Assembly (NCBI GenBank): GCA_009733575.1
Contig: ML769641.1
Location: 1 to 58,257 of the forward strand
Origin: Gymnopus androsaceus JB14
Taxonomy: Eukaryota > Basidiomycota > Agaricomycetes > Agaricales > Omphalotaceae
Direction: 5' to 3'
DNA: 58,257 nucleotides
The position numbers and the translations under genes were made by a program. How positions within the stretch are numbered: position 1 is the first letter of the stretch; every line of letters begins with the position of its first letter. The notes under the pieces were generated by a model. It was not told the DNA's origin. It saw nothing but the letters and a program-made list of their open reading frames with translations, and did no database searches. Positions 33,961-44,930 of the stretch are shown here, piece by piece.

Positions 33961-34068
33961 CATCAGCAAAACCTGGCCGGGTGATCGCCACAGCAAGGCC
34001 CCTCTGTGCAGCTCTGTACAGCAATTGATCGATATCAAGCTATGGTGATCACCCAGGTTTTGCTGATG
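33961..34068. mobile_element. Inverted-repeat element, CATCAGCAAAACC family, copy 5
   Basis: The ends are CATCAGCAAAACCTGG and CCAGGTTTTGCTGATG. At 108 bp it is the shortest copy. The core contains GTGATCGCCACAGCAAGGCC and GCAGCTCTGTACAGC words, related to copy 3. The outer dinucleotides are TG and TT. Confidence 0.7.
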
Positions 34069-35675
34069 TTGATGATCAGCCGCAAAGTAATAGAGCCACT
34101 CCTTGAAGTTGTCCCATTTGGATTTTATTCAACATAATTTTTTTTTGATTTCTTCGCTAATTTACACAGTTTTTCCGCGCCAGTCATGAAGGAAATTGGA
34201 GCATGATCACCGTGGCAAATTAAAACTCGCATTGGTCAACCGATGCCGTTAACTGTGCTTGGAGGTGTTGCGATCATTTTCCTAGTAATAGATGCTCATA
34301 ATCTAATGATCCTTAGCACCACTGCGTGGCAATCCCCGACAGCCGAAGAAAGTACAGTCGTAACATAGAAAGCTCAGTATCTAGTTAGAAGCTAAATAAT
34401 TTGTAGCACCAAGACGTAGACAACCGGAACATAAGTAAATTGTTCGGTCCAGCAACAACCTACAAAATATCAGACTATCTTTGTCATCACTCCAGTCCAA
34501 GTGATCGATTTCACTACAACCATCTCGAATTGAAACCGCAAAAAATGTCTCCTTGAAATCAAGCCACAGCATTTCTGTGAGATCGTCGTTGCAGCGAATT
34601 GTAAAAGATTCAACAAATAGGGAACAGAATGATGAACCTCTCTTGAACCTCTCTTGCCTCGCCCACACCGCGGGGCGATACAACTTCAATTGCAAACATG
34701 TGAGGCATGATCTCTTAATGAGCTCTCGCACTGCTGGTTTCTGCAATTTCCATGTCTCTTTAGATATCCTTGGCCCCCGAGTGAGTTTTCCCATATTCCG
34801 ATACACAGAGGGCATAAACACAGATACAGTACAAAGACACAAAGCTCAAAACAATAAGCCATAATTATGCGATTCATTAGGTCGGACCAAAGGGTGAAAA
34901 AATAATTCACCACCCATGCACTTCATTATTAATTGCGCACACACTTCAATATGAATTTTGATTACGAGCCCATGGCTCCATATAGTGCATAGTGGGTGTG
35001 CAAAGTCAATACTACATATTGATGTACCAGTAAGTAATGCACCAGTAATGCACCCCATGAATGGAAAACTTCGTTAAAACTTGATAGATTGGCTCCAAAC
35101 TTTCCAATATACCTGAGAATGGGAATTTTGGAAAATCATCATCTGGGACCTCAGATCAGATTGGATGCCGGGATATGAAGGCCTGTACTCACAGAACAGT
35201 GGAGCCTTCACCAGAATCCAGCATTCTATTACAAATGTCGGACCAAGGTCAGATTGCACTTTTGACTTTCATCAGAAATGTGGTGAATTTGATATTGCCT
35301 TTTTAACAATATCATGTGATCTACCGAGTGGTCCGACTGTTGCATCTGGCGCATCCAAGGTTCGTCAGGTTCAGTCTTTGCCTCGCATCACCCACCACTC
35401 ATTTCAGTGTTGTGTTACCCTCTTTATTAATTCTATGATACAATTCCATAATGCTGTCCATTGCATAGTGAATGTGAAAGACATTGGTCGGTATAACCTA
35501 ACTGACAAAGCCGGACAAACTTCGCACGCTTGGGCCTCTTGTCAGTGGGCAGCTCTGTGTGCAATTGAAATAATCCGCATTGTGCACTGAAATCTGGGAG
35601 CCATACATACACCATATTCACCATACGGGAAGGGCAAGCACAGGAGTGACGGATTTATAAAAATGTATTACTTAG
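34069..35675. other. Interval between cupredoxin gene and Copia element
   Basis: Two moderately long frames exist, a minus-strand frame at 34381-34842 (153 residues) and a plus-strand frame at 35165-35590 (141 residues). Neither has a recognisable domain, a signal peptide or a paralogue in this window, so I do not call them as genes. Confidence 0.35.
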
Positions 35676-35889
35676 TGTTAATGGATGGTGCCCAAGTGCC
35701 CATGCCAAAGTAGTACAATCGGAATTACTTACTAACCTGGGTTGGAGCAACAACCCCTTTAACTCTTGTTGCTCCAAACCAGGTACGATACCCTTTGAAC
35801 TAAAAGCCCCGTACAACTAATATTAACTCTCATTTCTCTGAACCAGTTCTACCAAATATATCTTCATTTGAATCACACAACCATTGACA
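35676..35889 (+). repeat. Copia left LTR
   Basis: 214 bp, beginning TGTTAATGG and ending CCATTGACA (short inverted ends TGT...ACA). Closely similar to 40838-41049 and 44462-44674. Promoter elements inside were not resolved. Confidence 0.9.
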
Positions 35890-35906
35890 GGTTATGGGCC
35901 CCAAGC
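35890..35906 (+). promoter_or_regulatory. Copia primer-binding site, half-tRNA type
   Basis: GGTTATGGGCCC directly follows the LTR. It is complementary to GGGCCCATAACC, the anticodon-stem/loop region of eukaryotic initiator-methionine tRNA, not to the tRNA 3' end. The classical Drosophila copia element uses the same strategy, priming with a cleaved 5' half of this tRNA. Confidence 0.7.
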
Positions 35907-36010
35907 TCTGAAATTCTGCACATACACATACCATACATCAAGCTCAACAAACAGTCTAAACCCAACAAGCCTTATGAAGATATAACCCCTCAAAACTCCC
36001 CTCATCAACC

Positions 36011-36733
36011 ATGACCAAATTCACAGACGATTCCAAGAAAAGCAACTGGAAAAAAATCTCACTTACCACTATAAAGGAAAACAAGGATGGTTCCAATAAT
36101 TACAATGAATTCCATAGGAAATCTGAGCTTGAACTCGATGCTGCGGACTACTGGAAAGATATTGATGGCCCAGACTACAAGCTGCCAGTGATTCCTGCCC
36201 TTGAGATGAGCATGGAAGTCAACATCCTTGTTGAAGGTAACTGGGTAAAAGGCAAAGCCCACAGTAACAAAGCAGCAGTTGCATTGGCCAAAGCAGCAGC
36301 CAAGACTTGGCTAGATGGCAACAAGAAAGCCCTTGCCATTATTGTTAAGGCTGTTCCCACTCAGAAACTCTATGTTGTTGACAACTGCAAATCAGCTAAC
36401 TCAGCATGGTTTGCATTAAAGAACAAATACAAACCAACAAACTCCCTAGCTGCCATATCCCTTAAACAACAAATCATCAGCAATTCTTGTAGAGACACCA
36501 ATGATCCAGCCTCATGGTTAACCACCATGATTCAACTCTACAGTCGACTTTGTGATGTGGATCCTCTACTGATGCCTGATCCTGAGTTTGCTAAACACCT
36601 CACAATGTTAATGACAAGCAACAAAGACTGGTGCTACTGTTGCGATCATCTTTGCGAGAAGATGAAGGAGGCTGAAGCAGCAGGGACTCCTTATAGCTCA
36701 AGGCAGGTCATACAACACCTTCATGAAGAATAA
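36011..36733 (+). CDS. Copia Gag polyprotein (N-terminal part)
   Basis: A 240-residue open frame starting with ATG 121 bp after the LTR. It has the 'LxxxNYxxW'-like opening (here degenerate: 'NNYNEFHRKSEL'), a central 'AWFALKNKYKPTNSLAAISLKQQI' segment and a 'SWLTTMIQLYSRL' helix typical of Copia Gag (UBN2-like) domains. The zinc knuckle follows outside this frame, at about 36932-36990 (Cys...Cys...GH...Cys), separated by stops. It would form the particle for reverse transcription. The frame itself is intact. Confidence 0.8.
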   Translation: MTKFTDDSKKSNWKKISLTTIKENKDGSNNYNEFHRKSELELDAADYWKDIDGPDYKLPVIPALEMSMEVNILVEGNWVKGKAHSNKAAVALAKAAAKTWLDGNKKALAIIVKAVPTQKLYVVDNCKSANSAWFALKNKYKPTNSLAAISLKQQIISNSCRDTNDPASWLTTMIQLYSRLCDVDPLLMPDPEFAKHLTMLMTSNKDWCYCCDHLCEKMKEAEAAGTPYSSRQVIQHLHEE

Positions 36734-39700
36734 AATCCATAAAGGGTAATCGGCATCAATGATTTCAGTCAATGCAATCCTCGCTGGAAAGAGAGGAAAA
36801 CAAACCAATAACCCCTTACCTGGTGCCTACTTGGTTGACTCCCCTTCCTTGTCAACTTGACAACAGCATCAATCTCAAAGGACAGATTGTAAACTGAAAC
36901 CGTACCCAGGAGCAAATGAGAAGAAGAAGATCTGCAGTAACAAATTTTGTGGTTACCCAATCGGACACACGATAGACGAAATGTTTTGCTTACAATGGTG
37001 GAAGTGCAGGAAAGTACCTGGACTGGTATAAGGGATTGAGGAGAATCCACCTGTCCCCAGACACAAGGGCAGCAGACCGGCGAAAAGAAATGCTGAAGAA
37101 AGTAGGTGTGAGTGCAAGAATGGCTGAACCAGAGGATGAGACTGGTGACCCCAGTTGAGACACTGTGTTAGCCAGCTATGGCCAAGTGTCGGATGAAGAG
37201 TCAAACAGTCTCTTGAACAGGATTGATGGTGCTTTCTCGTTCTTAACTGACAGTATTATTGAAGACAATGAACCTGTGGATGCGTCAGAAAAGATCACTG
37301 TGAATGCCATAGCTCTAAACACAAACAAACCACAGGAAAACACAATTAATCACGACACTGGAGTGACATGCCATATCTTTTGAGACCAGCAGTTCTTCCA
37401 CGACTACATCCTACTCAATGAACCCCTTAAAGTGCATGGTTTTGGTTCCAAACTATTGGCAGTGGCTGTAGGAAAAGGAATGATTGTACTTCAGTCAGAA
37501 ATTGGGAACTCATACTGCAATTTCTCCCTTTCCAATGTATTACACATCCCTTCAGTGTGCATTGCAACCTAATATCTGGTTCCAGGTTGGACCAAAAGGG
37601 TGTTAGTACAAGGACAGGAAATGGGAAGATCACATATCTGAACAAGAACAACACCTGTTTCACTATAGGATCCATTGTGCAAGATTTGTACAAGATGGAC
37701 ATGATGCCAGTTATATCCCCAAACTGTGATCCGAGGATCCCCTCAGATATCTCCTGCAATCAGAAGCCTTCGGTAATTGTGTCCATGGTACCGGACATTA
37801 CAAGATTATTCAATCCCAGTATGGATTCCACGAGTAATAAACAGTTGAGTTTTACCACTGTCTAATTGGGGCACTTGGATGTTAAAGGCTTCTCACATGC
37901 TACAACAGGCCTACCCATAGATACGGTGGAAGTCAAGAACTGCCGTATCTACACGCTCGCAAACATTAAACAACTACCTTTTCCTAAACAGTCCAATACA
38001 CACACTGGCTATCCTCTCTTTTGTATACACTCTGACATTTGCGGCATGTCTACCCCTCAGCTATGGTAATTTTTGCTACTTTATCATCTTTATAGATGAC
38101 TATTCCCTGCTACATCTGGATCTTCTTCTTGAAGACCAGAGACAAAGCAATCACTTGCCTTGACGAGTTCCACCTGGCAGCGGAACGTTACCTTGGATAC
38201 CCAGTTGTCTCTCTCCGGGTGACAATGCACCTGAACTGGTATCAGGCGCTTTTGAATCCTACTGCAAGAAGGTCGGGATCACCTATGAGAGACCTGTGCC
38301 TGGTGCACACAAACAGAATGGTGTGGAAGAGCAGACTATCCAGACCATCGAGCACATGATTTGTGCTATGCTGGTCAATGGAAACCTCTCTTACTGGTTT
38401 TGGCCATTCTCAGCCCTCTCTGGTGTCCACGTAAAGAACCAAGTCCCTCACTCAGCCATTTCTGACAAGACCAAAACCCCATTTGAGTGCATCACAACAT
38501 TGTGCAGACCTTTCTCATCTACGACCCTTTGGTGCTCTAGTAACTGCAAGGAAGCCAAATGTGGAGAGGCAGCCCAAGATTCACAAACAGCGGAGAAGAG
38601 GGTTGATTTGTTGGATATGCCAAGGACTCCAAGGGATATCTCATTTACTTCCCAAAGTTGCGCACAGTCCTCACCCATCGCGACATTGTTTTCTACAGCT
38701 TCCCTGTCTCACTCCCCTCATTACCACCCTCCAAACTACTATGGGATGACCTCCCTGTAGACATCGACCACCATTCAGACAACACTGAACAAGGTGGCAA
38801 GTGTTTTACGCACCCTGACCTGTCTGAATTGGACAATGAAATGTAAGTAACAACTCCATTTACCCCAAAAGAATTTATACTAAAACTACATACCTGTAGG
38901 AACCCGCTGACTGGTGATGAAAACATGTTGAACTGCTCCACACGGTGGTGTCATGGATGTGTAAATAGCACTCCATTAATATTAACATGTTTTTTCTAAA
39001 CCCTGCAACTGCAGAGACATCAATGGCGATAACATGGAAATGACACCTCCAGTCCCTCCTAGATGTGGTGCTCATACTAGACAGTTACCTGCGCGATACA
39101 TGGTTAACTTTGTTGGCATAATGAATGAGGAGGGGGCACAGGGAAGAAGACCCACTGATTGACATCCTCACCACCAACTCAGAACTTGAACTGGGATATG
39201 AGGAGCAAGATTTCCCTACCATCGTCCAAAGCTTCATACGAGCAGAGGTAGCCAATGCTGCTCTCACCCATCCCATCAACAATCCTGAAGCCAGAGATCC
39301 TGCCACTGGACAAGAAGCACAGTCATCAGTCTACTGGATCTACTGGCTCGCTGCAATCTATGAAGAACTCAAGTTGTTGAAGGAGAAGGGCGTTTATGAA
39401 GAAGTTGATGAGATACCGCAAGGGAGGAAAGCTATGGGCTCGAAATGTGTTTTACATATCAAACGCAACAAGGAAGGCTTCATTGTGCATTTCAAAGCCA
39501 GACTCATTGCAAAAGGGTTCAAACAAATCCCTGGACAGGACTCCACCTATACATTTGCCCCTGTCGCCCGCTGGGAATTGATGTGAACTATCCTTGCTCT
39601 CACTGCTGAACACAACATGGAACTACAGCAAATCAACATCAAGACCGTGTACCTAAATGGTCCCCTTGATGAGGAGATATACATGAAGAAACCTCACATC

Positions 39701-40837
39701 GCTGGATCAGGTTATTGGAGACTACGAAAAGGACTATACGGACTCAAACAGTTGGGCAGACAATGGTATCAAGAACTTAACTCGAGGCTGGAGTCAATTG
39801 GTTTCAAACAACTCGAATCGGACTGGAGCATATACATCCAAGAATTGGATGGAGAATGCACGTATATTACCACTGGCGTCAATGATATGCTCATTGCCTC
39901 CTCCTCCATGAAGGAATTGGACCTAGTCATGGATCAACTCACCTCACTATCCGAGATCACAAACAATGGTGAACCTACTTTTCACCTTGGTTGTGGCATA
40001 TCGCAAGACCAATCTGCGCGTTCCATCTCAATTGATCAATATTGGTACACTCAGTCCATCCTCCATGAATTCGGGTACGAAAACTGCAACCCAGTACACA
40101 CACCGATGGACCAGGCAAATGTCTCTCCCCACAAACGACACCGCTCTCGTCTGAAGAACAGAAATTGGTTGAAAGTTTTCCATACAGTGCAGTTGTTGGG
40201 AAGTGCATGTACCTCTCCAACTGTTCCAGACCCAACATCAACTACACCATATGGGAACTTGCTGGATACATGGTCAATTTTGGCCATCACTCATTGCCGC
40301 TGCTAAACACCTACTACAATACCTGAAAGCATCTCCTCGCTATTGCCTCAACTTGGGATCAGCGGATACTACCTATCCAACTATTCAATCACTATCCAAC
40401 TCAGACTGGTGAATGGGAGACTCTCAAAAATCCATATCTGGATTCTTCATCATGATGGGTAACTCCCCTCTCTCATGGAGTTCAAAGCAACAGGGCGTGG
40501 TGGCTTTGTCATCTTGTGAGGCAGAGTACCTTGCGTCCACCCACTGCACTCACAAAATACTATGGTTCAGAAATCTTTTTGCGGAGTTAGGCTTTCCCCA
40601 ATGCTCCCCCATGTCACTTTTTTGTGATAATCAAGGCACGATTGCCTGCACACATGATCCACTTGCACACAGTAAAATGAAACATATTTCTATTTGCAAT
40701 TGTATCTTGAAATGCCAACTCAATGTGATCCATGTCTCAAACAAAGATAACTTTGCGGACCTCCTCACTAAGCCCTTCACCGGATCTTACATTCTCGATG
40801 GACCTCTATGCTTCGACTGGATGCAGGACAAGGGGGG
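36734..40837 (+). pseudogene. Copia Pol polyprotein, fragmented
   Basis: In order: a degenerate zinc knuckle; a protease site 'HDTGVTCHIF' (37351-37380); GAG-pre-integrase 'GHLDVKG' (37866 on); the integrase core with 'HSDICG', the 'DN(A)PE' site readable only after a frame change near 38220, and 'NGVEEQ' (about 38310); reverse transcriptase from 39310 with 'ARLIAKGF', 'YLNGPLDEEIYM' and the catalytic segment 'GVNDML' (39875-39892, canonical VDDM, so Asp is replaced by Asn); and RNase H with 'GDSQKSISGF' and 'SSCEAEYLA' (40413-40790). At least eight frame changes or stops separate the parts. Another Asp-to-Asn change occurs in 'INIKTVYLNG'. Not functional. Confidence 0.85.
40825..40837 (+). 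other. Copia polypurine tract
   Basis: GGACAAGGGGGG directly before the right LTR is the expected primer for plus-strand synthesis. The same tract precedes the LTR at 44462. Confidence 0.75.
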
Positions 40838-41049
40838 TGTTAATGGATGGTGCCCAAGCACCATGCCAAAGTAGTACAATCGGAATTACTTACTAACCTG
40901 GGTTGGAGCAACAACCCCTTTAACTGTTGTGCTCTGAACCAGGTACGATACCCTTTGAACTAAAAGCCCTGTACAACTAATATTAACTCTCGTTGCTCCA
41001 AACCAGTTCTACCAAATATATCTTCATTTGAATCACACAACCATTGACA
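40838..41049 (+). repeat. Copia right LTR
   Basis: 212 bp, TGTTAATGG...CCATTGACA. Followed by CTTAC and a flank that recurs after the third LTR at 44675. Confidence 0.9.
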
Positions 41050-41325
41050 CTTACACCACCATTTGTGCGGAAGCTCTGATTTAGCTCCTTTGATGGAGCT
41101 TCCGGATGCTTCCCAGGAGCTGTCACCGTGCTCAGATTCGCCCTCATATTCAGCTTTCAGGGAGGGCAAGCTTTCTGGAAGCTTTGCGGGAGGCTCCGCA
41201 TATCTGCTTGTTGGTTGTTTTTTTTCATCCGGCAATAATTTTAATGGTATACAAAATGCATTTGGAAATTAACTACGAGTGTACAAGATGTATAAGTTGG
41301 AAACATGGAAGAGTCTCAGCTAATA

Positions 41326-43438
41326 CGGAGAGCTAAGACCATCTCTGAGGAACATGATCAAGACCGCCAAAAAATTTGCATTGAATACCAGGCCTTAAAA
41401 CCCTCACAAAAGGTGCTATTACAAATGCCACTGTGGTACCACCATGGTGCAGATAAGAGCAAACTGCAGCTTAATAACCGTACAAAGGAGAAATGCCTGC
41501 GGCAGAACCACAGCATCCACCTAGTCAGTGATGCACTGAACCTACTAAAGAGATTAGACTTACCTGAACACCTACCAACGTCAGAGTGCAACTGTAATGC
41601 ATGCAAGGTAGACCAGAGGAAAGGCTGCAAGAACCCACACAAATGTGCTGAGGCTGCATCCAAACGACTACACCAGCTCCAAAAGCACTGGAATCCACTT
41701 GTGACCCCCACATGCTCATCATCTTGATGAGATAAATCTGGAAGAGGGAGATGTGCTGTTTGATGCAAATTTTGAAATGAATAATATAGCAGATGGCTTC
41801 CGCATATTCACCAAACTCGATGATAGGACTGAAGCATATGAACATCCCAATGACCAAGTTCACATAGAAGATGAGCAGACAGTAGAGGTATGGTGTAATG
41901 GAACATCACAACAGCCAGGCACAGCAGAAGCAAGAGCTGGAGGTGGAGCATGGTACTCACCCTTTGATGATCGGAATGCTGCAATTGCAGTCCCTAAGGA
42001 TGAAAAGCAATCTGCACCCACAGCTGCAGCAATTGCAGTTTTATATGCTATTTTAAATGCTCCTACCAACAAACCATTAAGATGCATCACTACAAATGAG
42101 CAAGTACTCAAGAATATAACAGAGCAACTCACTGGCTGGAATGACAGGGGCTTCCATAATGTGAAGGATGCAAGAGTGTATAAGGCTCTCCTGAGCCACC
42201 TCTGAGCCCGTGAAGCACCAACTATATTCCGCAAAGTGGACAAGAAAGGGAATTTAGATGCATACAGAGGAAGTATGAGCCTAGCAGAACAGGCCACTCT
42301 GGGCATTGACACTATTGAGCCAATCTTAAAAGTCAATATGAAGTTTGACCTCAAAGGCATCAAGCTCTCAACAATTACCCAATCCCTAGCCTATAAGACA
42401 ATTAAAGGGCAAAATAAGGCAAAACCACGTCCAGCCACAGAGCGTACTATTGGCAAGGTGCAACGTGACCTCCGTGTAGAAAACCATGTCACACCAATGG
42501 CAGAGCACCTATGGAAATCAATCCGTGACCCTGAGTTACCCCAAAGAATAAGGGACTTCCTGTGGAAGTCAATGCATGATGCCCATCATGTAGGCAGATT
42601 TTGGAAACACATACCAGAATGCGAGGAAAGGATGATGTGCGCGCACTGTAATGAGATTGAAAGCCTTGAGCACATCCTCCTAGAGTGTGATAGACCTTGG
42701 AGGAGGCTAATATGGGAAATGGCTAAAAGCCTATGGCCTAAGACACCTGACCATGGCCCCTGGAAGGAGCCTAATCTAGGAATCATACTGGGTACAAATC
42801 TCCTTGAATTCAAGGATGCTAAGGGTAAACCAGCACCTGGGATTAAAAGACTCTACAAAATACTGATTACTGAATCAGCCCACTTGATCTGGAAGCTGCG
42901 TTGTGAGGCTGTAATAGACCATGAAAATGATGACATTCCTGACAAGGAAACTTATAACAGATTATGCCAGGTCCTGAACCAGAGATTAGCAAGGGACCAG
43001 AGCCTTACCTACAAACCAAGGTGGAAGAAAAGTGCACTAACAAAAAAGAGAGTGCTCCAGACGTGGAATCCAATAATCAAGGATCCACAAAAGCTCCCTT
43101 CGGACTGGATAGGTGAAGCCGGGGTTTTAGTGGGTATTGGGCCCTTCAACAACTTTAAACAGCATCCACCGTAATCTTTTAAATGGATGCAAATGCCGTG
43201 GACAAACCATAGTCCGGTATGCCCGAAGCCCCACACTATAGTGAGAGCTATGTGCAATGTCACCCAGACAGTGTGCATTTCCTTGGTGGTGGCTTTATTT
43301 CACCCTTTTCTCCGAAGGTTTCTCCACATGGATTTCCCCTTCACAAACTATGCAGTGGTTTGGCGCTAGTCCTACACAGTTGCCAGCTACTGATGTCTAT
43401 GACACGTACCACCAAAAAAAAAAAAAAAAAAAAAAAAA
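41326..43438 (+). mobile_element. LINE (non-LTR retrotransposon), 5'-truncated, with A25 tail
   Basis: About 2.1 kb containing only the C-terminal part of a LINE polyprotein, a ~240-bp 3' untranslated region and 25 A residues (43414-43438). The 5' boundary is approximate because the duplicated flank fades out near 41325. Truncation at the 5' end and a poly(A) tail are typical of target-primed reverse transcription. Confidence 0.8.
41329..43174 (+). pseudogene. LINE RNase H and C-terminal zinc-binding region
   Basis: A first frame (to 41727) encodes a Cys-rich segment (ECNCNACKVDQRKGC). A second (41753-42205) encodes an RNase H-like domain with 'AGGGAWYSPFDDRN' and 'LTGWNDRGFHNVKDARVYKALLSHL'. 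After a TGA at 42203-42205, the same frame continues to 43174 with 'LPQRIRDFLWKSMHDAHHVG', a Cys-x2-Cys...His...Cys element (CAHCNEIESLEHILLEC) and a long helical tail. That is the usual C-terminus of basidiomycete Tad-like LINEs. The three acidic RNase H residues seem replaced (CNGT for xDGS, an alanine-rich run for the Glu helix, TNE for TDS). A frameshift near 41727 and the TGA make it inactive. Confidence 0.75.
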
Positions 43439-44930
43439 CGGACTGGAGCATATACATCCAAGAATTGGAGGGAGAATGCACGTATATTACCACCGGCGTC
43501 GATGATATGCTCATTGCCTCCTCCTCCATGAAGGAATTGGACCTAGTCATGGATCAACTTACCTCACTATCCGAGATCACGAACAATGGTGAACCTACTT
43601 TTCACCTTGGTTGTGGCATATTGCGAGACCAATCTGCACGTTCCATCTCAATTGATCAATATTGGTACACTCAGTCCATCCTCCGTGAATTTGGGTACGA
43701 AAACTGCAACCCAGTACACACACCAATGGACCCAGGCAAATGTCTCTCCCCACAAACGACACCGCTCTCATCTGAAGAACAGAAATTGGTTGAAAGTTTT
43801 CCATACAGTAAAGTTGTTGGGAAGTGCATGTACCTCTCCAACTGTTCCAGACCCAACATCAACTACACCATATGGGAACTTGCTGGATACATAGTCAATT
43901 TTGGCCCATCACACATTGTCGCTGCTAAACACCTACTACAATACCTGAAAGCATCTCCTCGCTATTGCCTCAACTTGGGATCAGCGGATACTACCTATCC
44001 AACTATTTGATCACTATCCAACTCAGACTGGTGAATGGGAGACTCTCAAAAATCCATATCTGGATTCTTCATCATGATGGGTAACTCCCCTCTCTCATGG
44101 AGTTCAAAGCAACAGGGCGTGGTGGCTTTGTCATCTTGTGAGGCAGAGTACCTTGCGTCCACCCACTGCACTCACAAAATACTATGGTTCAGAAATCTTT
44201 TTGCGGAGTTAGGCTTTCCCCAATGCTCCCCCATGTCACTTTTTTGTGACAATCAAGGTGCGATTGCCTGCACACATGATCCACTTGCACACAGTAAAAT
44301 GAAACATATTTCTATTTGCAATTGTATCTCGAAATGCCAACTCAACGTGATCTATGTCTCAAACAAAGATAACTTTGCGGACCTCCTCACTAAGCCCCTT
44401 CACCGGATCTTACATTCTCGATGGACCTCTATGCTTCGACTGGATGCAGGACAAGGGGGGGTGTTAATGGATGGTGCCCAAGCACCCATGCCGAAGTAGT
44501 ACAATCAGAATTACTTACTAACCTGGGTTGGAGCAACAACCCCTTTAACTGTCGTGCTCTGAACCAGGTACGATACCCTTTGAACTAAAAGCCCTGTACA
44601 ACTAATATTAACTCTCGTTGCTCCGAACCAGTTCTACCAAATATATCTTCATTTGAATCACACAACCATTGACACTTACACCACCATTTGTGCGGAAGCT
44701 TTGATTTAGCTCCTTTGATGGAGCTTCCCGGATGCTTCCCAGGAGCTGTCACCGTGCTCAGATTCGCCCTCATATTCAGCTTTCAGGGAGGGCAAGCTTT
44801 CTGGAAGCTTTGTGGGAGGCTCCGGCATATCTGCTTGTTGGTTGTTTTTTTTCATCCGGCAATAATTTTAATGGTATACAAAATGGCATTTGGAAATTAA
44901 CTACGAGTGTACAAGATGTATAAAGTGGAA
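43439..44930 (+). repeat. 1.5 kb direct duplication, right copy (Copia 3' end, LTR and flank)
   Basis: Starts directly after the LINE poly(A) and repeats 39819 to about 41325: reverse transcriptase from the catalytic motif (here 'GVDDML', intact), RNase H, purine tract, LTR 44462-44674, and ~255 bp of flank. The copy lacks a 1-bp deletion present in the left copy (CCCAGG at about 43732 against CCAGG at 40112) but has its own TGA near 44008. It contains no left LTR, Gag or integrase. Confidence 0.85.
44462..44674 (+). repeat. Copia LTR, third copy
   Basis: 213 bp, TGTTAATGG...CCATTGACA, followed by CTTAC exactly as after the LTR ending at 41049. It belongs to the duplicated block rather than to an independent insertion. 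Confidence 0.9.

Larger units (their letters stand above)
35676..41049 (+). mobile_element. Copia-type LTR retrotransposon, near full length, decayed
   Basis: Two LTRs (35676-35889 and 40838-41049) with TG...CA ends flank Gag, protease, integrase, reverse transcriptase and RNase H in the Copia order. Immediate flanks are CTTAG and CTTAC, a nearly matching 5-bp target duplication. The primer-binding site follows the left LTR and a purine tract precedes the right LTR. The coding region is broken by stops and frameshifts, so the element is inactive by itself. Confidence 0.9.
39819..41325 (+). repeat. 1.5 kb direct duplication, left copy
   Basis: From CGGACTGGAGC in the reverse transcriptase region through RNase H, the right LTR and ~275 bp of downstream flank. 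The same sequence recurs at 43439 to about 44930. The two copies bracket the LINE exactly at its poly(A) end (43438/43439) and near its 5' end (about 41325). Confidence 0.85.

Noticed and set aside
34381..34842. 153-residue minus-strand open frame
   Set aside because: No domain, signal peptide, paralogue or splice context, and it overlaps a comparable frame on the other strand.
35165..35590. 141-residue plus-strand open frame before the Copia element
   Set aside because: No recognisable motif and no supporting neighbour. It is long enough to notice but not enough to call.
43219..44010. 263-residue open frame running through a lysine run into Copia reverse transcriptase
   Set aside because: The lysines are the LINE poly(A) tail read as codons. 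The frame joins the LINE 3' untranslated region to Copia sequence by chance.
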